Shown: positions 42,831 to 43,816 of the stretch, piece by piece
How the letters are laid out: every line of letters starts with the position of its first letter
Position numbering within the stretch: the stretch's first letter is position 1
Source of the DNA: JAWKVD01 sp041398225
Lineage (GTDB): Bacteria > Pseudomonadota > Alphaproteobacteria > Caulobacterales > Hyphomonadaceae
Direction: 5' to 3'
Length of the DNA stretch: 43,816 nucleotides
Assembly (NCBI GenBank): GCA_041398225.1
Contig: JAWKVD010000026.1
Location: 1 to 43,816 of the forward strand
Notes under the pieces: model-generated
Database searches by the model: none
What the model was told of the DNA's origin: nothing
What the model saw: only the letters and a program-made list of their open reading frames with translations
Position numbers and translations under genes: made by a program

Positions 42831-42860
42831 ATATAAACATATCTTTATATGATCGTGCAA
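42831..42860 (-). promoter_or_regulatory. Promoter and operator of the methionine operon
   Basis: On the minus strand -35 TTGCAC (42855-42860), 17-bp spacer, -10 TTTATA (42832-42837); RNA would start about 7-8 nt later, at the ATG (42824). Perfect inverted repeat ATATAAA (42831-42837)-N6-TTTATAT (42844-42850) covers the -10 and part of the spacer, a classic place for an ArsR-type repressor. Confidence 0.75.
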
Positions 42861-43026
42861 GCGCGATGTCGGCAGATATGCCACGCCCCGGCGGATACCG
42901 CCCGGCGAACAGCTATCCGGCCTTGGGCTCGCGCCGTTTACGCCACAGAACCGCCGTCGAGCTACCAGAGTTGATATGGGTCAACCGCATCATCATATCG
43001 GGGTTCACGCAAAGGGCAGGACATCC

Positions 43027-43816
43027 ATGCGGGAACAGACATTCTTCGGACCCGCAGGGTCGTCCGCGGCTGGAACCGGCGCCGGCTCCGCACACGCGGA
43101 GACCGGCGCGACAGGTTTTAGCGCGCGCACCGGCGCAACAGCCGTCGCCGCGCTGTGCCTGGCGGCCTGCGCCACCACGGGCCCCAATCCCGAAAGCGAC
43201 CCCTATGAGGGGTTCAACCGCAAGATGTACGCCTTCAACGACGGGCTCGACCGCGCCGTGCTGGAGCCGGCGGCGAAGGGCTATCGCGCCGTGACCAACA
43301 GGCCGGTGCGCAAGGGCGTCCAGAACTTCGTGGAGAATCTCGGCGAACCGGTGACGTTCGCCAACGAAGTTCTCCAGGGAAAATTTCCGGCGGCGGCCAG
43401 CACGGTCGGCCGCTTCGTCGTCAACACCACGGTGGGGATCGCGGGCGTCTTCAATCCGGCCGAAGCGATGGGCATGGACCGGACGGACGAGGATTTCGGA
43501 CAGACGCTGGCGGTGTGGGGCGTGGCGCAAGGCCCCTATCTGGTGCTGCCCTTCCTGGGTTCGTCCTCGCCGCGCGACCTGTTCGGCAAGGGCGCGGATC
43601 TGGCGATGAACCCGATCAACCACGCGACGTTCGACAATGACGACGAAACCCGTATGGGGCTCGCCGCACTGGGTGGAATTTCGGCGCGCGAGCGCGCCAT
43701 TGAGGTTGTCGACGATCTGCGGACGACCCAATTCGACCCCTACGCGACCGTAAGGCGCTTCTATATCCGCGACCGGGCCGCTGAGGCCGGCATCACTGTC
43801 TCGGAACCGGAAGACG
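43027..43816 (+). CDS. mlaA: MlaA (VacJ) family outer-membrane lipoprotein, 3' end cut off
   Basis: 263 residues visible, running off the window edge. After the lipobox LAAC (Cys at residue 48) comes SDPYEGFNRKMYAFNDGLDRAV, the MlaA signature, then GVQNFVENLGEPVTFANEVLQG, RFVVNTTVGIAGVFNPAE, DEDFGQTLAVWGVAQGPYLVLPFLG and the C-terminal helices. Removes misplaced phospholipids from the outer-membrane outer leaflet with the Mla ABC system. AGGA lies 6 nt before ATG 43027. The stretch before the lipobox is long (47 residues), Gly/Ala/Thr-rich and has few positive charges, an odd signal peptide. Divergent from the met operon regulator, 200 bp apart. Confidence 0.93.
   Translation, partial: MREQTFFGPAGSSAAGTGAGSAHAETGATGFSARTGATAVAALCLAACATTGPNPESDPYEGFNRKMYAFNDGLDRAVLEPAAKGYRAVTNRPVRKGVQNFVENLGEPVTFANEVLQGKFPAAASTVGRFVVNTTVGIAGVFNPAEAMGMDRTDEDFGQTLAVWGVAQGPYLVLPFLGSSSPRDLFGKGADLAMNPINHATFDNDDETRMGLAALGGISARERAIEVVDDLRTTQFDPYATVRRFYIRDRAAEAGITVSEPED

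Overview
The window is about 43.8 kb of GC-rich chromosomal DNA from an alphaproteobacterium, most likely a stalked or budding swarmer lineage of the Caulobacterales/Maricaulales type. The evidence is the lineage-typical flagellar set (fliX divergent from flgI, three flagellin-type genes followed by flaF and flbT), a TTAA-N7-TTAA CtrA-type box between fliX and flgI, and the pgk-fba-thiE-inositol monophosphatase neighbourhood. It is mostly ordinary core genome. No prophage, IS element, CRISPR array, tRNA or rRNA is visible.

Layout. 1-7393: glycolysis and cofactor block (3'-part of pgk, a c-type cytochrome lipoprotein, an MFE-2-like SDR, class II fba, an unusual NDT-like/PLD-like fusion protein, thiE, a DUF4282 protein, an inositol monophosphatase). 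7394-8386: about 1 kb of gene-free extragenic repeats. 8387-11791: minus-strand housekeeping genes (rmuC, recR, a gamma-glutamylcyclotransferase, dksA with a histone-H1-like tail). 12149-22753: flagellar region, with fliX divergent from flgI-flgJ-flbY, then a lower-GC pocket with a small membrane protein, a two-TM protein, marC, fljJ-type flagellin, two long near-identical flagellins, flaF and flbT. 23095-24703: orphan MoxR ATPase and an alpha/beta hydrolase. 24858-28284: DEAD-box helicase with a 400-residue repetitive tail, and an OmpW porin. 28583-31539: CPA2 antiporter and DUF389 protein. 31575-33724: PepSY ferric-reductase-like operon behind a Fur-type box. 33934-35505: GNAT-nitrilase fusion. 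35521-42824: seven-gene methionine operon. 43027-end: MlaA lipoprotein, cut by the window edge.

How genes work together. The methionine operon runs on the minus strand from an ArsR-methyltransferase fusion regulator through metF and the homocysteine half of metH, then three small genes, then the cobalamin half of metH; most junctions overlap by 4 bp or are nearly so. Its promoter carries a perfect ATATAAA-N6-TTTATAT dyad over the -10 region and probably yields a leaderless mRNA. The flagellar region joins transcriptional control (CtrA-type box, a sigma54-like promoter for one flagellin) to post-transcriptional control (flaF/flbT beside flagellins whose 5' leaders form hairpins near the ribosome-binding site).

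The most unusual items are the NDT-like protein that lacks the expected catalytic Glu and is fused to a PLD-like domain (4167-5396), the central domain shared almost unchanged by the two flagellins (probable gene conversion), a compensated double frameshift inside the PepSY protein, the interrupted split metH, and the dksA tail. All calls come from reading the sequence; no database search was run.
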